Part shown: positions 1-9,744 of the stretch, one piece after another
Position numbering within the stretch: position 1 is the stretch's first letter
How the letters are laid out: every line of letters starts with the position of its first letter
Assembly: GCF_014645555.1 (NCBI RefSeq)
Contig: NZ_BMLY01000005.1
Span: forward strand, 186,001 to 250,000
DNA length: 64,000 bases
Origin: Silvimonas amylolytica
GTDB taxonomy: Bacteria > Pseudomonadota > Gammaproteobacteria > Burkholderiales > Chitinibacteraceae
Reading direction: 5' to 3'
Made by a program: the position numbers and the translations under genes
Notes under the pieces: model-generated
What the model saw: only the letters and a program-made list of their open reading frames with translations
What the model was told of the DNA's origin: nothing
Databases searched by the model: none

Positions 1-1002
1 CTCGCCGATATAGCGGCACTGATCGGTGAGAGCGAGCGGCTGACTTACGCAGATGCCGACGAGTCGCTGCGCCTTGCCCATGAGGCCGTCCGCCAGATTG
101 TGCCAGGGACGGATGCGTTGCTGGCGGTACGTGCACTGCAACGGTGCGCGACCATGCAGCTGATTTTTGGCCAGATGCACGAGGGCCAGGCGTCTTTGCT
201 CAAGGCGCTGACCATCGCCGAAAAAGAGGATTTTGACGCGATTCGCGGCGAAATCATGCAAGACATGGCCGCTGTGTACTACACCATTGGCGAGTACGAC
301 GACGCCATTGATTACTGGTCAGATTGTCTTGATCCTGCCAATACCGCATTCACAACCGAAACGCGTGTTCACTCTCATATTGGTCTGGGCCAGATTTACT
401 TTGCCCACGAGAACTACGAGATGGCGCTGTCCCATCATCGTCGCGCGCAGCGCATGGCGGGCACGACTTTGCCCGAAGTGTTGCGTTGTCGCGTGCTGAT
501 CAACGTGGCTACTGATTGCCTGCGTCTGGAGAAACTGGAGGACGCAGAAGAAGCGCTGGAAGAGGGGCTGGTGCTGGCGCAGTCGTCCGGTCAAAAAGAA
601 TATCAGGAAGAAATCTGTGTCTATCGCGCCACGGTGGCGATGGATCGCGGCGATCTTGCTTCCGCGGCCGAATGGCTCAAACGTGCGGAATCGATTGAAC
701 ACGTTTGCCTGTGGGGCCAGAACTTGCGGTTGTTGGCACGCGGGCGTTTGCATGTGATCAATGGCGAGTTCGAGTCTGCACACAAAGTGCTGCACAAAGC
801 GCTGGATCTGGCCGGTGAGATGGGTATCTCACACAAGGCCTATCAGGCGCATCACTTGCTGGCGCAGACTTATACCCATCAAGGGCAGGTGGCGGAAGCC
901 GAGCATCACCATAAACGGTACCTGGAAATCTTCAACCGTATCGTCCGTCCTGGCACCTATAGCCGTTTGCAGCAACTCGAAACCCGCATTGGCGACGCCT
1001 GA
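1..1002 (+). CDS. TPR-repeat protein, 5' end missing (paralogue of the gene at 2424)
   Basis: The frame is open from base 1, so the true start lies outside the window; the GTG at 100 is only an internal in-frame codon. The visible 333 codons are almost entirely helical TPR-like repeats (for example GEYDDAIDYW, IGLGQIYFAHENYEMALSHH). No signal peptide, enzymatic or membrane domain is visible in the part present. It is clearly paralogous to the protein at 2424-3443 (shared GEY...W and HIGLGQ...FAHE...ALxHHRRA blocks), with an alcohol dehydrogenase gene between them. TPR proteins of this sort are usually interaction scaffolds; the partner cannot be told from sequence. Confidence 0.8.
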   Translation, partial: LADIAALIGESERLTYADADESLRLAHEAVRQIVPGTDALLAVRALQRCATMQLIFGQMHEGQASLLKALTIAEKEDFDAIRGEIMQDMAAVYYTIGEYDDAIDYWSDCLDPANTAFTTETRVHSHIGLGQIYFAHENYEMALSHHRRAQRMAGTTLPEVLRCRVLINVATDCLRLEKLEDAEEALEEGLVLAQSSGQKEYQEEICVYRATVAMDRGDLASAAEWLKRAESIEHVCLWGQNLRLLARGRLHVINGEFESAHKVLHKALDLAGEMGISHKAYQAHHLLAQTYTHQGQVAEAEHHHKRYLEIFNRIVRPGTYSRLQQLETRIGDA

Positions 1003-1112
1003 CCTCGCAAGGGCTTGATGTAGGGGCCATTGGCGCCCATCTGTAATGCACTGCTTATTCCAGACATGCGCCTGTGCGGCCATGCATTCAGTGCCATTGC
1101 GGAGCCTCATCC

Positions 1113-2270
1113 ATGACCCCTTTTACTTTTCACAATCCTACCCGGCTGCATTTTGGTGCCGGACAGATTGCGCGCCTTGCCGATGAAATCGCCCCAGGTA
1201 GCCGTGTTTTGCTGGTCTACGGCGGGGGCAGCATCAAGAAAAACGGCGTGTATGACCAGATCCGTGCTGCGCTGGAGAACGCCGACATCACCGAGTTCGC
1301 CGGTATTGAGCCCAATCCGGAATTCGATACGTTGATGAAGGCCGTAGAGATCGGGCGTGAATTCAAACCGGACTGGATCATTGCTGCCGGTGGTGGTTCG
1401 GTCTCTGACGGCGCCAAATTCATTGCGGCTGCCATTGCGCTTGATCCAGCGATTGATCCCTGGTTGATCGTGGGTAACCGCATCAAGCTGGAAAGCGCGG
1501 TGCCGCTGGGCGTGGTATTGACCCTGCCCGCGACCGGATCAGAGAGCAATCTGGCCTCAGTGGTGACGCGTTCTGCCACACAAGACAAGCTTTCGTTCAA
1601 GAACCCGCTGGTGTTCCCGCGTTTTGCGGTGCTTGATCCAACCGTTATGGCCAGCTTGCCGCCGCGGCAGTTGGGCAACGGCGTCGTGGATGCCTTCGTA
1701 CATACCACTGAGCAATATCTCACTTACCCGGCAGAGGCACGCATTCAGGACCGGTTGGCGGAAGGAATCCTGGCCACATTGGCAGAGCTTGGTCCGGCAC
1801 TTCTGGATGGCGTGCATGAAGAAGCACGCGCCAATGTGATGTGGGGTGCCAATCAGGCCTTGTTCGGGCTGGTGGGGGTGGGCCAGCCGCAGGATTGGGC
1901 AACCCACGCGATCGGCCATGAACTGACTGCCCTGTACGGACTGGATCATGCCCAGACGCTGGCGGTGACATTGCCCTCTTTGTTGCGCCATTGCCTTGAT
2001 GAGAAGGAAGAGAAACTGGCGCAGTACGCGCGTCGTGTCTGGGGCCTTTCTGGCGAAGGCCGCGAGTTGGCGGTTGCTGCTGTTGAGGCCACGGCCAGCT
2101 TCTTTGAGCGGATGGGCGTGCCCGTCCGTTTGTCAGCTCACGGCATCAATCCGCAGGAAGCGGCAAAGAAGGTCGAGGAGCAACTCATCCGTCATGGTCG
2201 TACCGCTTTGGGTGAGCATGGACGCCTTACTCCGGCAGATTGCGCGGCGATTGTCGCCGCATCGGGTTAA
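1113..2270 (+). CDS. yqhD: NADPH-dependent iron/zinc-type alcohol dehydrogenase (YqhD-like aldehyde reductase)
   Basis: 385-residue group III metal-dependent alcohol dehydrogenase, very similar in motif order to E. coli YqhD, which reduces short-chain and toxic aldehydes with NADPH. Visible signatures: YGGGSIKKNGV near residue 36, AAGGGSVSDGAKF near 91, LPATGSESN near 138, and predicted metal ligands D193 and H197 (VVDAFVH), H265 and H279 (ATHAIGHE...GLDHAQ). The ATG at 1113 is preferred over an in-frame ATG at 1074 because GGAG lies 8 nt upstream and the protein then begins like YqhD (FHNPTRLHFGAG). It sits between two TPR paralogues. Probable role is aldehyde detoxification; the substrate is not determined. 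Confidence 0.9.
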   Translation: MTPFTFHNPTRLHFGAGQIARLADEIAPGSRVLLVYGGGSIKKNGVYDQIRAALENADITEFAGIEPNPEFDTLMKAVEIGREFKPDWIIAAGGGSVSDGAKFIAAAIALDPAIDPWLIVGNRIKLESAVPLGVVLTLPATGSESNLASVVTRSATQDKLSFKNPLVFPRFAVLDPTVMASLPPRQLGNGVVDAFVHTTEQYLTYPAEARIQDRLAEGILATLAELGPALLDGVHEEARANVMWGANQALFGLVGVGQPQDWATHAIGHELTALYGLDHAQTLAVTLPSLLRHCLDEKEEKLAQYARRVWGLSGEGRELAVAAVEATASFFERMGVPVRLSAHGINPQEAAKKVEEQLIRHGRTALGEHGRLTPADCAAIVAASG

Positions 2271-2283
2271 ACCTTTACACGTG

Positions 2284-2331
2284 AACACCTGTTGCATCGG
2301 GCCATTTTCATGCTGCGGTGCAACTGGTGTT
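2284..2331 (+). repeat. imperfect 13-bp inverted repeat after yqhD
   Basis: AACACCTGTTGCA (2284-2296) faces TGCAACTGGTGTT (2319-2331), 12 of 13 positions complementary, with a 22-nt loop. A second small perfect hairpin, GCGGAG-ATGATG-CTCCGC, lies at 2378-2395. Neither is followed by a T-run, so they are not good intrinsic terminators; an RNA structure in the 153-bp yqhD-TPR spacer is the most that can be said. Confidence 0.4.
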
Positions 2332-2423
2332 GTCATGCTGACGTGCTAATGTCGCTGCATAGCTGGCAATGAGACCAGCGGAGATGATGCTCCGCAGACG
2401 AGCCCACGGGATGGAAAACGACC

Positions 2424-3443
2424 ATGGTGGAACAAGAAGTTGACTCGCTGATTGAGCGGGCCAGGAAACTCGTTTCCTCGCAAAGTGCTGAATCACTCTC
2501 TCTGGCTGGCCGCGCCCGCGAGCTGGCTAAAAGTGCAGATTACCATCGGGGCGAAATTGCTTCGCTGGTGGTTGAAGCCAATGCGCTGCACATGTTTGGC
2601 CGCCACAACGAAGCCCACGATGCCCTGTTGACCGCCATGGAGCGCGGTGAGCGTTTTGGCATGGGCCAGGAGCGCGGTGAAGCACTGCAGATGCTTGCGC
2701 GTCTGTACTACACCCGCGGTGAATATGAACGTGCCAGCGATTGCTGGTGCGCTTGTGTCGAACTCCCTGATGACGATATCGCGCCGGAAGTGCGCATTCG
2801 AGCCCATATTGGCCTTGGACAGTTGTTGTTCGCGCATGAGCAGTTTGACTCTGCCCTGGCCCATCACCGCCGTGCGGCCGTACTGGCTGAAGAGCGTGAC
2901 GATGCGCAACTGACCAGTTGCTGCTTGATCAATATCGCCGTGGACCTGATGCGATTGGGGTTGCAGACGGAGTCTGTTGCCACGCTCAAACAAGCTTTGC
3001 CGTTGGTACGTGCAGACAAAAACTACGAGTACGAGGCGGAAATTTATAGCGTGCTGGGCCAGATCGACATGGCTCGGGGGGATATGGGGCGTGCCCGCAT
3101 GAGCCTGATGGTGTCGCTCAAGATCAACCGGCTCCACATCAATACCTGGGGCGAAGCATCCAACATGCTGTGGCTGGGCCAGTGCAGCCTGGCGGAAGGT
3201 GCGTTCGATTCTGCGAGCGACGAACTTTCCCGCGCGCTGGTGCTTGCACAGGGCATGGGATCGCAACATCTGATGGCCAATACGCACTCGGCGCTGGCGG
3301 ATCTGTGCCGTTGTAACGGCGAAATGGACGCTGCCGCCGAGCATGAAAAACAGTACCGCAGCCTCCGCCAGCAATTGCTGGAACATGCGCGCTCACCCCG
3401 GCTGGCAACCATGGAATTACGGCTTACACCGGAGCCCTCGTAA
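2424..3443 (+). CDS. TPR-repeat protein (paralogue of the gene at 1)
   Basis: Complete 339-residue cytoplasmic protein made of helical repeats of about 35-40 residues, with no signal peptide or membrane segment. Start ATG 2424 is the first in-frame ATG; a weak GGGATGG lies about 8 nt upstream. The central segment (TRGEYERASDCW, RAHIGLGQLLFAHEQFDSALAHHRRA) aligns with the truncated protein at the left edge. The architecture resembles the MalT/AfsR-type TPR region found in regulators and in predicted signalling scaffolds, but no DNA-binding or cyclase domain is attached. Function unknown. Confidence 0.8.
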   Translation: MVEQEVDSLIERARKLVSSQSAESLSLAGRARELAKSADYHRGEIASLVVEANALHMFGRHNEAHDALLTAMERGERFGMGQERGEALQMLARLYYTRGEYERASDCWCACVELPDDDIAPEVRIRAHIGLGQLLFAHEQFDSALAHHRRAAVLAEERDDAQLTSCCLINIAVDLMRLGLQTESVATLKQALPLVRADKNYEYEAEIYSVLGQIDMARGDMGRARMSLMVSLKINRLHINTWGEASNMLWLGQCSLAEGAFDSASDELSRALVLAQGMGSQHLMANTHSALADLCRCNGEMDAAAEHEKQYRSLRQQLLEHARSPRLATMELRLTPEPS

Positions 3444-3486
3444 CACCGTTGTCATGCACCGGATTTGTTGCATGTGCACATCAAAC

Positions 3487-3533
3487 AGTCCCATTTTGGA
3501 GCGGTTTAGAAAAACCCTAGTAAAAATGGGACT
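3487..3533 (+). repeat. perfect 11-bp inverted repeat upstream of the large oxidoreductase
   Basis: AGTCCCATTTT (3487-3497) and AAAATGGGACT (3523-3533) are exact reverse complements separated by 25 nt; GGTTT/AAACC inside the loop can extend the structure. It lies 69 bp before the ATG at 3602 and just before a T-run and GATAAAAT (about 3544-3558), which resembles a -10 region. It could be an operator or a transcript hairpin; orientation and regulator are unknown. Confidence 0.45.
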
Positions 3534-3601
3534 TTAGCCTCGCGTTTTTTCGATAAAATCAACCCTCAAACGTTGATCAGAACCCGCGAGCGCCCCCATC
3601 C

Positions 3602-6600
3602 ATGGCCGATTTGACCGCCGCCAACCTCCCTCAACAGCATGATCGTCTGCGAGAGATTCCCTATAACTACACGTCTTTCTCTGACCGTGAGATCGTGATC
3701 CGCCTGTTGGGCGAAGACGGTTGGCACACGCTGGAAGAACTGCGCCGCGAGCGGGTTACGGGCCGATCGGCCCGCATGCTGTTTGAGGTGCTGGGCGACA
3801 TCTGGGCCGTCAAGCGTAACCCGTATCTGGAAGACGACCTGCTGGATAACCCCAAGCGCCTGGCCATGCTGGTCGACGCCATGAAGCATCGTCTGTCCGA
3901 AATTGAAAAACGCCGTGACGGTAACGACAAGGTCGGGATTCTGGTCGCGCGCGCGCGTCAGGCCGTGGACGCTTTCGCCAATGGTTTTCGTGATACCGCC
4001 GCGCTGCGCAAACAGGTCTTGAAGCGTATGTCCGGGATCACCCGGCGCGACAACATCTGTTTCGATGGTCTGGCCCGCGTATCTCATGTGACCGATGCGA
4101 CGGACTGGCGGGTTGAATACCCGTTTGTGGTGCTGAGCCCGGATACCGAAGAAGAAATGGCGCCGCTGGTCGCCGCCTGTATCGAAGTCGGCCTGACCAT
4201 CATTCCGCGCGGCGGTGGTACCGGTTACACCGGCGGTGCAGTGCCGCTGACGCCCATGTCCGCTGTGATCAACACCGAAAAACTGGATCGCCACAACGGC
4301 GTGGAACTGCGCCGCATTCCGGGTGTGGATCACGAAGTGGCCACGATTCAGTGTGGCGCGGGTGTGGTTACCCGTCGTGTGATGGAGGCCGCCGAAGAAA
4401 AGGGTCTGGTGTTCGCGGTTGATCCGACTTCAGCCGATGCCTCCTGTATTGGCGGCAACGTCGCCATGAACGCGGGCGGCAAGAAAGCCGTGTTGTGGGG
4501 CACCGCGCTCGATAACCTTGTCAGCTGGAAGATGGTTGATCCGGATGGCAACTGGATGTTCATCGAACGCCTGGACCATAACCTGTCCAAGATTCACGAC
4601 GCGCCCTCCGCCAGTTTCAAGGTTGCGCGTTACAAGCCAGATGGCAAAACGCTCATCAGGGAAGAAGTCCTGACCATTCCTGGCAAGGACTTTCGCAAGG
4701 TTGGCCTTGGCAAGGATGTGACCGACAAATTCCTGGCCGGTTTGCCTGGCATTCAGAAAGAGGGTACGGACGGCATCATTACCTCCGCACGTTTTGTGTT
4801 GCACCGTCTGCCAGCGCATACCCGCACGGTGTGTCTGGAGTTCTTTGGCGAAGTCAGCCGTGCCGTACCGGCAATTGTTGAAATCAAGGACTACATCGAC
4901 GGTCTGGATGGCGTGCAACTGGCGGGTCTGGAGCATCTGGACTGGCGCTATGTGCGCGCCGTTGGCTATGCCACGAAAGCCAAGAGCCGTGGCCGGCCGA
5001 AAATGGTGCTCATTGCCGATATCGTCTCTGACGATGAAAACAAGCTGGGCCTGGCTGCCTCGCACGTGGTGACGCTGGCCAATCAACGCTCGGGTGAGGG
5101 TTTCATTGCTGTCACTGGCGAGCAACGCAAGAAATTCTGGCTGGATCGTGCCCGCACGGCTGCGATTGCCAAACACACCAACGCCTTCAAGATCAATGAA
5201 GACGTAGTGATCCCGCTGCCGCGCCTGGGTGAGTACTCGGATGCGATTGAGCGGATCAACATTGAGTTGTCGGTCCATAACAAGCTGGAGCTTCTGGATG
5301 CACTGACGGTGTTCTTCACCCGTGGTCGCTTGCCCATGGACATGAGTGATGCCGCCGTCAGCCATGAAGAATTGATCGGAGATCGTCGCGAAGCCGCACT
5401 GAACCAGATCGCGTCTGTCCGCGCACGGTGGCAATGGCTGCTGGATCACCTGGATTTGCCGTTCGAGTCTTACACCGACGCCTGGCCAGAAGCGCCGCTG
5501 GAACGCGCGGTAACCGCAGCCGATGCGCCGCAAAGCGTGTATCACGGTATGCGTGATTACGCGCTGCGTGTGTCCTGGCGCCGTGAATTGCAAAGCGCGC
5601 TGGAAGCGCTGTTTAGCGGCCGCACCGACAAGCCGATTCTGGATGCCGTCAACGCGCTGCATGGTCAGGTGCTCAAAGGCCGTACCTGGGTGGCGCTGCA
5701 CATGCATGCCGGTGACGGTAACGTGCACACCAACCTGCCGGTGAACTCCGACAATTACGAGATGCTGCAGCGTGCACACCATGCCGTGGCCCGCATCATG
5801 CAGGTGGCGCGCGATCTCAACGGCGTGATCTCCGGCGAGCATGGCATCGGGATCACCAAGTATGAGTTCCTCTCCCGCGAGGAACTGGCGCCGTTTGAAG
5901 CCTACAAGCAGCGTATTGACCCGAATGGTCACTTCAACAAGGGCAAGCTGCTGCCCGGCGCGGATCTGACCAACGCGTATACGCCGTCGTTCAGCTTGCT
6001 GGGTTCGGAGTCGCTGATCCTGGAGCAATCCGGAATCGGTGGTATCTCCAACATGGTCAAGGACTGCTTGCGTTGCGGAAAGTGCAAGCCGGTGTGTTCC
6101 ACGCATGTCCCGCGCGCCAATCTCTTGTACAGCCCGCGCAACAAGATTCTGGCCACCGGTCTGCTGACTGAAGCTTTCCTGTATGAAGAACAAACGCGCC
6201 GCGGCGTGTCGCTCAAGCACTTTGAAGAACTGGGCGATGTGGCCGACCACTGCACGGTCTGTCACCGTTGTGTAAACCCGTGTCCGGTGAAAATCGACTT
6301 CGGTGATGTTTCGATCGCCATGCGCAACTTCCTGCGCAACGAAGGCCAGAAGAAATTTAATCCGATGACCTCGCTGGCGATGGGCTTTTTGACGATCAAA
6401 GACCCGGCAACCATCAAGCTGGTCCGCAAAACGACGATCGAATGGGGCGGCAAGGCGCAGCGTCTGGGCCACAAGCTGGGCAAGTCGCTTGGCCTGATCC
6501 AGAACACGCTCAAACAACCGCCTTCCAGCACAGGTGGCAAGCCGCCGATCAAGGCACAGGTCATCCATTTCATCAACAAACCGATGCCGGGCAATTTGCC

Positions 6601-7483
6601 CAAGAAAACTGCACGGGCGTTGCTGGATGTGGAAGACGCCAACATCGTACCGGTGATCCGCAACCCGCAATTGCAAGTGGCAGAGCAAGACCGCGAAGCT
6701 GTGTTCTATTTCCCGGGGTGTGGTTCGGAGCGCCTGTTCAGTCAGGTGGGTCTGGCGACCCAGGCCATGCTCTGGCACGTGGGCACCACCACGGTGCTGC
6801 CACCAGGCTATCTATGCTGCGGTTACCCGCAAACCTCTGCTGGTTTTGAGGATAAGGGCAACAAGATCACCACTGAGAACCGTGTGCTGTTCCATCGTGT
6901 GGCCAACACGCTGAACTACCTTGATATCAAGACGGTGATCGTGTCCTGCGGGACATGTATGGATCAGTTGCTCAAGTATCAGTTCGAGCAGATTTTCCCG
7001 GGTTGTCGCCTGCTGGACATCCATGAATACCTGCTGGAGAAAGGCGTGAAGCTAGAAGGGGTGAGCGGTACGCGTTACATGTACCACGAGCCCTGCCACA
7101 CCCCGATGAAGCAGTACAAGGGGATCGACGTCGCCAATCAACTGATGGGCAGCAAAGTTGATCTGAACGATCGTTGCTGCGGTGAGTCGGGAACCTTCGG
7201 TACCTCTTTGCCTCATATCGCGACCCAGGTGCGCTTCCGCAAACAGGAAGAACTGGAAAAGGGTGCAGCCAAACTGCGTGCTGAGTCGGGCGCACAGGCG
7301 CCGGTCAAGGTTCTGACTTCTTGCCCATCGTGCCTGCAAGGCCTGCATCGCTATGATGACGATGCCAATATGGACGCCGATTACATCGTGGTCGAAATGG
7401 CCAAGTACGTGCTGGGCGAAAACTGGATGCCGGAATACGTAGAGAAAGCCCGAACAGGGGGGATTGAGCGCGTTCTGTTGTAA
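3602..7483 (+). CDS. FAD-linked oxidoreductase with C-terminal iron-sulfur and CCG domains (DUF3683-type, 1293 aa)
   Basis: Long single-chain dehydrogenase. Order of parts: N-terminal DUF3683-like segment (about 1-120); FAD-binding type 4 domain with the [15 protein letters not shown] loop near residue 202; FAD-oxidase C-terminal domain with [10 protein letters not shown] near 702 and GEHGIGITK near 745; two ferredoxin-type cysteine clusters ([11 protein letters not shown] near 821, [12 protein letters not shown] near 881); then two CCG-type domains (CCGYP near 1072 and CCGESGTFG near 1197). It thus joins the flavin and the GlcF-like iron-sulfur parts that glycolate/lactate oxidases carry on separate subunits. 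Likely oxidises a 2-hydroxy acid and passes electrons to the quinone pool; substrate unknown. No clear Shine-Dalgarno precedes ATG 3602. Confidence 0.85.
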   Translation: MADLTAANLPQQHDRLREIPYNYTSFSDREIVIRLLGEDGWHTLEELRRERVTGRSARMLFEVLGDIWAVKRNPYLEDDLLDNPKRLAMLVDAMKHRLSEIEKRRDGNDKVGILVARARQAVDAFANGFRDTAALRKQVLKRMSGITRRDNICFDGLARVSHVTDATDWRVEYPFVVLSPDTEEEMAPLVAACIEVGLTIIPRGGGTGYTGGAVPLTPMSAVINTEKLDRHNGVELRRIPGVDHEVATIQCGAGVVTRRVMEAAEEKGLVFAVDPTSADASCIGGNVAMNAGGKKAVLWGTALDNLVSWKMVDPDGNWMFIERLDHNLSKIHDAPSASFKVARYKPDGKTLIREEVLTIPGKDFRKVGLGKDVTDKFLAGLPGIQKEGTDGIITSARFVLHRLPAHTRTVCLEFFGEVSRAVPAIVEIKDYIDGLDGVQLAGLEHLDWRYVRAVGYATKAKSRGRPKMVLIADIVSDDENKLGLAASHVVTLANQRSGEGFIAVTGEQRKKFWLDRARTAAIAKHTNAFKINEDVVIPLPRLGEYSDAIERINIELSVHNKLELLDALTVFFTRGRLPMDMSDAAVSHEELIGDRREAALNQIASVRARWQWLLDHLDLPFESYTDAWPEAPLERAVTAADAPQSVYHGMRDYALRVSWRRELQSALEALFSGRTDKPILDAVNALHGQVLKGRTWVALHMHAGDGNVHTNLPVNSDNYEMLQRAHHAVARIMQVARDLNGVISGEHGIGITKYEFLSREELAPFEAYKQRIDPNGHFNKGKLLPGADLTNAYTPSFSLLGSESLILEQSGIGGISNMVKDCLRCGKCKPVCSTHVPRANLLYSPRNKILATGLLTEAFLYEEQTRRGVSLKHFEELGDVADHCTVCHRCVNPCPVKIDFGDVSIAMRNFLRNEGQKKFNPMTSLAMGFLTIKDPATIKLVRKTTIEWGGKAQRLGHKLGKSLGLIQNTLKQPPSSTGGKPPIKAQVIHFINKPMPGNLPKKTARALLDVEDANIVPVIRNPQLQVAEQDREAVFYFPGCGSERLFSQVGLATQAMLWHVGTTTVLPPGYLCCGYPQTSAGFEDKGNKITTENRVLFHRVANTLNYLDIKTVIVSCGTCMDQLLKYQFEQIFPGCRLLDIHEYLLEKGVKLEGVSGTRYMYHEPCHTPMKQYKGIDVANQLMGSKVDLNDRCCGESGTFGTSLPHIATQVRFRKQEELEKGAAKLRAESGAQAPVKVLTSCPSCLQGLHRYDDDANMDADYIVVEMAKYVLGENWMPEYVEKARTGGIERVLL

Positions 7484-7583
7484 GTTTGCAGCTTTTTTTG
7501 ATTGCGTCTGAAATGATGGTCAATGCGGTTTGGCAGTGCCGTTCCTGCTACCTTTTCGACCACCGGTCAGCTACAATCGCTTT

Positions 7584-7609
7584 CGGGGCATGACAGTATT
7601 CATGCCCCG
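7584..7609 (+). terminator. perfect 10-bp hairpin, possible terminator or operator
   Basis: CGGGGCATGA (7584-7593), loop CAGTAT, TCATGCCCCG (7600-7609). It is followed by ATTGTTTAT, only moderately T-rich, so it may be a weak terminator of the upstream oxidoreductase gene. It also abuts the predicted -35 of the next promoter, so a regulatory role is equally possible. Confidence 0.5.
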
Positions 7610-7610
7610 A

Positions 7611-7638
7611 TTGTTTATGGCGGGGGGTTGTTTATAAT
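7611..7638 (+). promoter_or_regulatory. sigma-70-like promoter for the HIT/PilZ-like pair
   Basis: TTGTTT at 7611-7616 and a perfect TATAAT at 7633-7638 are separated by 16 nt, 26 bp before the ATG at 7664. The spacing and the consensus -10 make this the clearest promoter in the window. Confidence 0.6.
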
Positions 7639-7663
7639 CCGGCGCAAACATAAGGAAATCGTG

Positions 7664-8080
7664 ATGGATGGCGGGTGTGTTCTGTGCAATGATCATGATC
7701 AACAGGTGCTGTGGCGGGATGAGTTATGTCGGGTGATCTGGGTCAATGATCCGGACTATCCCGGGTTCTGCCGGGTGATCCTGAATCGTCATGTCGCAGA
7801 GATGACCGATTTGCCCGCACAGGAGCGAGACTGGCTAATGGAAGTGGTCTTTGCAGTGGAACATGAGGTACGTGATACGCTCAACCCTGACAAGATCAAC
7901 CTTGCCAGCCTTGGCAATATGGTGCCGCACGTCCATTGGCACGTTATTCCGCGCTGGCGCAACGATCGGCATTTTCCGGGGTCCATCTGGTCTGCGCCGC
8001 AAAACGACAACCCACAATTGCCCGTCACTGCCGACATGATCGAACGTCTGAAACAACGTCTTCAACAGCTAGCGCCATGA
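7664..8080 (+). CDS. HIT-family nucleotide-binding protein
   Basis: 138-residue histidine-triad protein. The signature HVHWHVIPR gives H89, H91 and H93; an N-terminal CVLC pair (C5, C8) may hold a metal as in several bacterial HIT proteins. The family hydrolyses or binds nucleoside phosphoramidates and dinucleotides. ATG 7664 is chosen because AAGGA (7652-7656) is 7 nt upstream and because upstream in-frame starts fall before the consensus -10. The stop overlaps the next ATG (ATGA at 8077-8080), so it is translationally coupled to the PilZ-like gene. Substrate unknown. Confidence 0.88.
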   Translation: MDGGCVLCNDHDQQVLWRDELCRVIWVNDPDYPGFCRVILNRHVAEMTDLPAQERDWLMEVVFAVEHEVRDTLNPDKINLASLGNMVPHVHWHVIPRWRNDRHFPGSIWSAPQNDNPQLPVTADMIERLKQRLQQLAP

Positions 8081-9693
8081 ACCAGACTGATTTGCTACCC
8101 GCTTATCAAGGTACGGCCGTGCCGCCGTTTACCGATGCCCGGTCGGCCAAGGCCTGGCTGCAGCTGTTACCGCTGATTAACGCCCCCGTCGCCCAGGCTG
8201 AACTGGTTGAAGCGCTGACTGCGCTCAACAGCAGCAATATTCCGCCGTATGAGTCATTAAAGATTCTGGAACTGTTCCGCGAGGGCGTGCACCTGGTGCA
8301 CCACACGCTGGCTGACCGTTATCTTGGCCGTGCCGTGCCGTTTGGCAAGGACGAAATGGCTGCATGGCAGGCCGCCATGCAACTGTGGTCGCACATGGCG
8401 CAAGCCTATGCCCGTTGCTGGCATGCCGCGCTGGAAGGCCTGGCTGATGTGCAGGAGCATCTTGCACTCCTGGCTGAGCGCAGCTTGCGCTATCAGTGCC
8501 TGATGGTGCGTGAGCATCTGCTGGCCTATCAGGTCGTGCCCTCCGAGTTGTGGAAAACCATTTTTGCCTATTACCGCCTGGCTGAATCGCGCGGTATTTC
8601 TGAAAAGCCAGCCAAAGACAGTCTGCTGAAGGCGGCTGGTGTGGCCACGCCGCAAAGTGTGTTCATTCATGCCTTGCTGCTGGCGGGTGCGAGTCCGTAC
8701 CACTTCACCGCACGTCAGATCCAGTGGCTGGATGAGCGCCTGCCCGCATTGGCGCCGCGTGCCCCGCTGGAACGCGAAGCGCGTGCGCTGCCGGGACGTG
8801 GCAGTCTGCAGATCGACTTTGATGAGCCGGGCCCGCCTCGTCGCACTGAGCCGCGATCGGATGGCCCGAATGTGCTGGAGATTGATACCTACCAGCTGGC
8901 GCAAGCGTTGTCCCGCCGCATCAAATTGCTGCGCAATGGCGAGAGCCCCGACAAGTTGGGTCTGGGTGAGCAGTTTGCCGGTAGCGTGGTTGAAACGTTG
9001 CTGGTCGAGTTGTACCGGACCTGGTGTGAGCAGCTGTCAGACCGTTCTTTGCCGCGCCATGCGTCCACGCGTGAGATCGAAGTCGTGTTTGGTCTGCAAA
9101 AGCAGCACCATGCCGCCGGTGGGACAGGCAACTTTTCCTTGCCGGAAGAACAACTTTCGCTGGATCAGCAAGATCTGGTCCGCATGCAGCTGTTTGGCTC
9201 TTCCTCTGCCCTCGGAGGGGCTGCTGCACAGCAAGAAGTGGTGACCGAACGCTGGCAAGTGCGCAACGAATCTGCCAACGGCATGCAATTGTCGCGGCCG
9301 TTGCAAGAAGGTGCACGAATCTCGTTGCAGCAGCTGCTGGCCGTAAATCTGGGTGGTCGTTACTTTGTTGGCGTGATCCGCTGGTTGCAGCAAGAAGAGT
9401 CGCACGTGGTCGTGGGGGTACGGCTGATGCCTGGTGCACCCCAGGCGGCGGCTGTTCGCCCTGTGGATATGGTTAACGCGGGTCGCCGTAGCTGGACGGA
9501 GTGCCTATGGCTGCCGGCCGCGCCGAGCCTGAAAGCGCATCCGGCACTGTTGCTACCGGTCGGCTGGTTCCGTCCTGGTCGTCTGGTCGAATGGTGGGAT
9601 GGTCAGGCAACCCGCAAGATCCGTCTGGAATCCGTGGTAGAACGTGGTGTGGACTTTGAACGGGTTCAATACGCGGTCTCTGCACCCCGGTAA
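8077..9693 (+). CDS. PilZ-like domain protein, possible c-di-GMP effector
   Basis: 538-residue soluble protein. The first 270 residues are largely helical with no domain I can name. The C-terminal part (from about residue 360) is beta-rich and contains RWQVRNESANGMQLSRP, resembling the (D/N)xSxxG half of the PilZ motif, followed by a PilZ-like barrel pattern (LGGRYFVGVIRWLQQ). The N-terminal RxxxR arm of a c-di-GMP-binding PilZ domain is not convincing, so ligand binding is uncertain. ATG 8077 overlaps the HIT stop. A strong terminator follows at 9712, closing a two-gene operon. Confidence 0.6.
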   Translation: MNQTDLLPAYQGTAVPPFTDARSAKAWLQLLPLINAPVAQAELVEALTALNSSNIPPYESLKILELFREGVHLVHHTLADRYLGRAVPFGKDEMAAWQAAMQLWSHMAQAYARCWHAALEGLADVQEHLALLAERSLRYQCLMVREHLLAYQVVPSELWKTIFAYYRLAESRGISEKPAKDSLLKAAGVATPQSVFIHALLLAGASPYHFTARQIQWLDERLPALAPRAPLEREARALPGRGSLQIDFDEPGPPRRTEPRSDGPNVLEIDTYQLAQALSRRIKLLRNGESPDKLGLGEQFAGSVVETLLVELYRTWCEQLSDRSLPRHASTREIEVVFGLQKQHHAAGGTGNFSLPEEQLSLDQQDLVRMQLFGSSSALGGAAAQQEVVTERWQVRNESANGMQLSRPLQEGARISLQQLLAVNLGGRYFVGVIRWLQQEESHVVVGVRLMPGAPQAAAVRPVDMVNAGRRSWTECLWLPAAPSLKAHPALLLPVGWFRPGRLVEWWDGQATRKIRLESVVERGVDFERVQYAVSAPR

Positions 9694-9711
9694 ACCTGTT
9701 GGACAGACCGT

Positions 9712-9744
9712 AAAAAAGGGCATCGAAAGTCGATGCCTTTTTTT
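9712..9744 (+). terminator. intrinsic terminator of the HIT/PilZ-like operon
   Basis: A-run, stem GGCATCGA (9719-9726), loop AAG, TCGATGCC (9730-9737), then seven Ts. Nineteen nucleotides after the stop at 9693. Confidence 0.9.

Noticed and set aside
4430-6778. 782-codon open frame on the minus strand inside the oxidoreductase gene
   Set aside because: It is antisense to conserved FAD and Fe-S domains; composition (Arg, His, Gln-rich) is that of a mirror frame.
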